Below, in pieces: positions 22,774 to 25,325 of a stretch of DNA of 25,325 nt. The first letter of the stretch is position 1. Each line of letters starts with the position of its first letter. Where the stretch lies: contig ONMG01000051.1 of the NCBI GenBank assembly GCA_900318855.1, positions 1-25,325 on the forward strand, written 5' to 3'. The stretch is from an uncultured Prevotella sp. GTDB taxonomy: Bacteria > Bacteroidota > Bacteroidia > Bacteroidales > Bacteroidaceae. Made by a program: the position numbers and the translations under genes. The notes under the pieces were generated by a model. The model did not search any database and was not told where the DNA came from. It saw only the letters and a program-made list of their open reading frames with translations.

Positions 22774-24458
22774 TGCTCCCGGCTCTTCTTTTCGTCGTTT
22801 TGCCTTATCTCCACGCGGCGTATCTTTCCGCTGATGGTCTTGGGCAGTTCATCCACGAATTCTACAACACGCGGATATTTATAGGGTGCTGTCTCATGCT
22901 TTACATGATTCTGAAGCTCTTTCACGAGGTCATCGCCGGCCTTGTCCTTCCAATCCTTGGCCAGCACCACGGTGGCCTTCACCACCATGCCTCTCACCTT
23001 GTCGGGCACTCCCGTGACAGCGCACTCCACTACGGCGGGATGCGTCATCAGTGCGCTCTCGACCTCGAACGGGCCGATACGATAGCCCGAGCTCTTGATG
23101 ACGTCGTCGGCGCGTCCCACGAACCAGTAGTAGCCATCCTCATCGCGCCAGGCCAAATCGCCAGTGTGGTAGATGCCATCGTGCCAGGCCTTGCGGGTGA
23201 GTTTCTCGTCGCGGTAGTAACCTTTGAAGAGTCCGATGGGCTTGCCGTCGCGGGTGTCGATGCAGATTTCTCCCTTCTCACCCTCTTCGCAGTCGGTGCC
23301 GTCGGGCTTTAGTAGTCGGATGTTATACTGTGGATTGGGCTTACCCATGCTTCCAGGCTTGGGCTCCGTCCAAGGGAAGGTGCCGAGGGTCATGGTGGTC
23401 TCGGTTTGCCCGAAGCCCTCCATCATCTTGATGCCTGTAATCTCACGGAACTTCTCGTAGACGGCAGGCTCCAGGGCTTCACCAGCTGTGGTGCAGTATT
23501 TCAGTGCGGAGAGATCGTACTTTGAGAAATCCTCCTGAATCATGAAGCGGTAGATGGTGGGTGGTGCGCAGAAGGAGGTGACATGGTATTTCTCCATGGC
23601 GCGCATAATCTTTTCAGCTGTGAACTTCTCGTGGTCGAACACGAACACGGTGGCTCCCGCGAACCACTGCCCGTAGAGCTTACCCCAGACCGCCTTGCCC
23701 CATCCGGTGTCGGCCACGGTGAGATGGATACTGTCTTCACTGAGGTTGTGCCAGTAGACACCTGTGGTGAGATGCCCCAGGGCATAGAGGAAGTCGTGAG
23801 CCACCATCTTCGGCTCGCCGCTGGTGCCGCTGGTGAAGTACATCAGCATGGTGTCCTCGTTGGTGTTCACGTGCTCGGGGCGCTCAAACTTCGGCGCTTT
23901 CGTCCATTCGTTGTGCCAGTCGTGGAAGCCTTCGGGCACGGGTTTGTCGAATTCCACCATGGAGTTGACAGCTATGAGCTGTTTCACCGTGGGGCTCTCG
24001 GGCATAGCCTCAGCAATCTGTGTGGTGACGTAGGTGTCGTTGCAGCAGATGATGGCCTTCACGCTGGCGCGCTGGTTGCGGTAGACGATATCCTTGGCAG
24101 TGAGCATGTGGGTGGCAGGGATGGCCACAGCACCGAGCTTGCAGAGTGCTAATATAGACAGCCACCACTGGTAGTGGCGCTTGAGGATGAGCATCACCTT
24201 GTCGTCGTGGCCGATGCCTAAGCTCTGCAGATAGGCTGCTGCCTGGTCGGTTTGCTCTTTGAGGTCCTTGAAAGTGGCCTTCACCTCCTCGCCACGCTCG
24301 CTCGTCCAGAGCAATGCTACCTTATCGGGCTTTATGCGTGCCCATTCGTCCATCACGTCGTAGGCGAAGTTGAAGTCTTCGGGCACTTTGAAGTGCAGAT
24401 TCCGCTTGAAGTCCTCCTCAGAGGTGAAGTGGGTCTGCGTCAGAAATCTCTCTATCAT
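22770..24458 (-). CDS. AMP-forming acyl-CoA synthetase (acetyl-CoA synthetase-like)
   Basis: A 562-residue ANL-superfamily ligase that activates a carboxylic acid as an acyl-adenylate and transfers it to CoA. The phosphate-binding loop is YFTSGTSGEPKMV (207-219), the adenine/acyl block GFGQTETT (348-355), then YHTGDLAWRDEDGYYWFVGR with the ribose-binding Asp, and ADDVIKSSGYRIGPFEVES at the hinge. The C-terminal KTISGKIRR contains the adenylation lysine. Length and sequence resemble acetyl- or medium-chain acyl-CoA synthetases more than long-chain ones, but the acid cannot be named. It starts 12 bases after the XRE-cupin gene, a pairing I regard as meaningful because the regulator has a ligand-binding domain. 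It overlaps proB by 4 bases. It has no signal peptide and should be cytoplasmic. Confidence 0.9.
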   Translation of the reverse strand: MIERFLTQTHFTSEEDFKRNLHFKVPEDFNFAYDVMDEWARIKPDKVALLWTSERGEEVKATFKDLKEQTDQAAAYLQSLGIGHDDKVMLILKRHYQWWLSILALCKLGAVAIPATHMLTAKDIVYRNQRASVKAIICCNDTYVTTQIAEAMPESPTVKQLIAVNSMVEFDKPVPEGFHDWHNEWTKAPKFERPEHVNTNEDTMLMYFTSGTSGEPKMVAHDFLYALGHLTTGVYWHNLSEDSIHLTVADTGWGKAVWGKLYGQWFAGATVFVFDHEKFTAEKIMRAMEKYHVTSFCAPPTIYRFMIQEDFSKYDLSALKYCTTAGEALEPAVYEKFREITGIKMMEGFGQTETTMTLGTFPWTEPKPGSMGKPNPQYNIRLLKPDGTDCEEGEKGEICIDTRDGKPIGLFKGYYRDEKLTRKAWHDGIYHTGDLAWRDEDGYYWFVGRADDVIKSSGYRIGPFEVESALMTHPAVVECAVTGVPDKVRGMVVKATVVLAKDWKDKAGDDLVKELQNHVKHETAPYKYPRVVEFVDELPKTISGKIRRVEIRQNDEKKSREQ

Positions 24459-24470
24459 AACTATACCTAT

Positions 24471-25025
24471 TTATATAATAACACAAAGGAACTGGCAGGA
24501 CTCATTGCCCAAGGCGCGCATGCAGTGCTGGCTGTTGGAGTCGAAGTAGATGCTGTCGCCGGGGTTGAGGGTGAGCACTCGCTCGCCGATGGTGATTTCG
24601 AGCTGTCCGCTTACCACCATGTCGAATTCCTGTCCCTCGTGTGAGTTCTTATTGTGATTCTCGCCGTCGGGCATAGGGTCCACTTTCACGAGATAGGGGT
24701 CCATCTTGCGTCCGCGGAAACCGCTGGCCAGGCTTTGATAGCTATAGTCCTTGCGGCGGTCCACCGAGAGTCCCTGTCCCTTCCGAGTCACGAAATAGCT
24801 GCTCATGCGTGGCTCTTCGCCAAAGAGCAGCACGTTGAGGTCGATGCCGTAGCGTTTGGCTATCTTGGAGAGACGGTAGACACCGGGGTCGGCCTTACCG
24901 TCCTCAATCTTGAGGTAGTGCTCTAATGTGATGCCGCAGAGCTCGGCCACTTCCTCGGCCGAGATGCCGAGCACGTCGCGGAGTCCGCGCAGCCTTTGGC
25001 CGATTTGCTGTATTGATTCTTCCAT
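24471..25025 (-). CDS. XRE-family transcriptional regulator with C-terminal cupin domain
   Basis: A 184-residue regulator. The N-terminal Cro/C1-type helix-turn-helix spans about 10-68 (RLRGLRDVLGISAEEVAELC, HYLKIEDGKADPGVYRLSKI). A cupin beta-barrel spans about 110-182 (SHEGQEFDMVVSGQLEITIG, LTLNPGDSIYFDSNSQHCMR), with His129, Glu133 and His167 as possible metal or ligand residues. Such proteins commonly bind a small ligand in the cupin and repress or activate the adjacent genes. It is the first gene of the - strand operon and lies 12 bases before the acyl-CoA synthetase gene, which it may control. ATG 25025 is preferred because the -7 box (25046-25053) lies immediately upstream; a longer in-frame start (25109) would place that promoter inside the gene. 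Confidence 0.9.
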   Translation of the reverse strand: MEESIQQIGQRLRGLRDVLGISAEEVAELCGITLEHYLKIEDGKADPGVYRLSKIAKRYGIDLNVLLFGEEPRMSSYFVTRKGQGLSVDRRKDYSYQSLASGFRGRKMDPYLVKVDPMPDGENHNKNSHEGQEFDMVVSGQLEITIGERVLTLNPGDSIYFDSNSQHCMRALGNESCQFLCVII

Positions 25026-25038
25026 AATGTTGATATTG

Positions 25039-25048
25039 TTGGGCCCAA
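25039..25048. promoter_or_regulatory. Palindrome TTGGGCCCAA at the predicted start site
   Basis: A perfect 10-base palindrome overlapping the end of the -7 box and the predicted transcription start of the XRE-cupin operon. This is where an autorepressor would be expected to bind. The palindrome is visible; its role as operator is inferred. Confidence 0.35.
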
Positions 25049-25053
25049 AGTTA
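25046..25053 (-). promoter_or_regulatory. Probable -7 box of the XRE-cupin/acyl-CoA synthetase/proBA/argF' operon
   Basis: On the - strand TAACTTTG matches TAnnTTTG exactly. No clear TTTG is present at the expected -33 spacing, so the promoter may need an activator or be weak. The leader would be about 15 bases. Confidence 0.5.
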
Positions 25054-25109
25054 CTAAAAGTTTTCGATATGGGGCACTGAGGTTTTATCTTTCTTGTCTT
25101 TCTCTCCAA

Positions 25110-25325
25110 GATTACTTGATTTCCTGCACATAGATGAGGCTTTTATACAAAGATGTCGTAATCGGTTTAAGGTATAAACGAACAAGGTGCAGACAATAAT
25201 AGAAGTGAAGAAATTTGTAACTATTCAGCGAATGCAGAAAGATAAGTGACATGGTAGACATGGTATGGTAAGTTACCTCTGGATAACTAAAATGATATAT
25301 ATATAACGTCCGTCAGCCATACGTC
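25110..25325. other. Non-coding right end with short repeats
   Basis: I see no gene in this stretch. It holds a 7-base inverted repeat TTTATAC / GTATAAA (25142-25148 and 25172-25178), a tandem direct repeat GACATGGTA (25248-25256 and 25257-25265), and the palindrome GGTAAGTTACC (25267-25277). It is visibly more AT-rich than the coding regions. It may contain the upstream regulatory region of a gene beyond the window. Confidence 0.4.

Noticed and set aside
25026..25109. N-terminal extension of the XRE-cupin regulator to 25109
   Set aside because: It would contain the -7 box and palindrome, and the extra residues do not belong to the helix-turn-helix domain.

Overview
The window looks like a chromosomal segment from a Bacteroidales bacterium, most likely Prevotella or a close relative. 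The evidence is a SusC/SusD pair with an ECF sigma factor and FecR anti-sigma factor, BT_3987-type (DUF1735), DUF6562 and NigD-like lipoproteins, a SOTCase-type carbamoyltransferase, and promoters of the Bacteroidota TTTG / TAnnTTTG type with no clear Shine-Dalgarno sequences. Family names come from reading the translations; no database search was possible.

Positions 2-535 hold the 3' end of a GH32 fructan hydrolase gene, followed by a hairpin-rich gap. Positions 740-13351 form one polysaccharide utilization locus (PUL) on the + strand: ECF sigma factor, FecR anti-sigma factor, a SusC-type TonB-dependent transporter with an N-terminal STN signalling domain, SusD, a DUF1735 lipoprotein with a discoidin-like C-terminal module, a lipoprotein glycosidase resembling the GH101 endo-alpha-N-acetylgalactosaminidase group, and two DUF6562 lipoproteins, the second with the same kind of C-terminal discoidin-like module. 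The layout suggests surface capture and endo-cleavage of a host-type glycan, possibly mucin O-glycans, with substrate sensed through the STN-FecR-sigma relay. A clear intrinsic terminator at 13411-13451 ends this locus.

An AT-poor gap with tandem palindromes and a good promoter leads into a second + strand operon (13672-18313): PASTA membrane protein, RluD-type pseudouridine synthase, D-Ala-D-Ala ligase, PlsC-like acyltransferase and NigD-like lipoprotein. These are mostly cell-envelope and housekeeping functions.

The remainder is on the - strand. A threonine aldolase gene (18310-19338) converges on the NigD-like gene, sharing stop-codon bases with it and having its terminator inside it. Further right, a compact operon runs leftwards from 25025 to 19453: XRE-cupin regulator, AMP-forming acyl-CoA synthetase, proB, proA and argF', several joined by ATGA overlaps. 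The last ~215 bases hold no gene I can recognise. I saw no tRNA, rRNA, CRISPR array, insertion sequence or attachment site.
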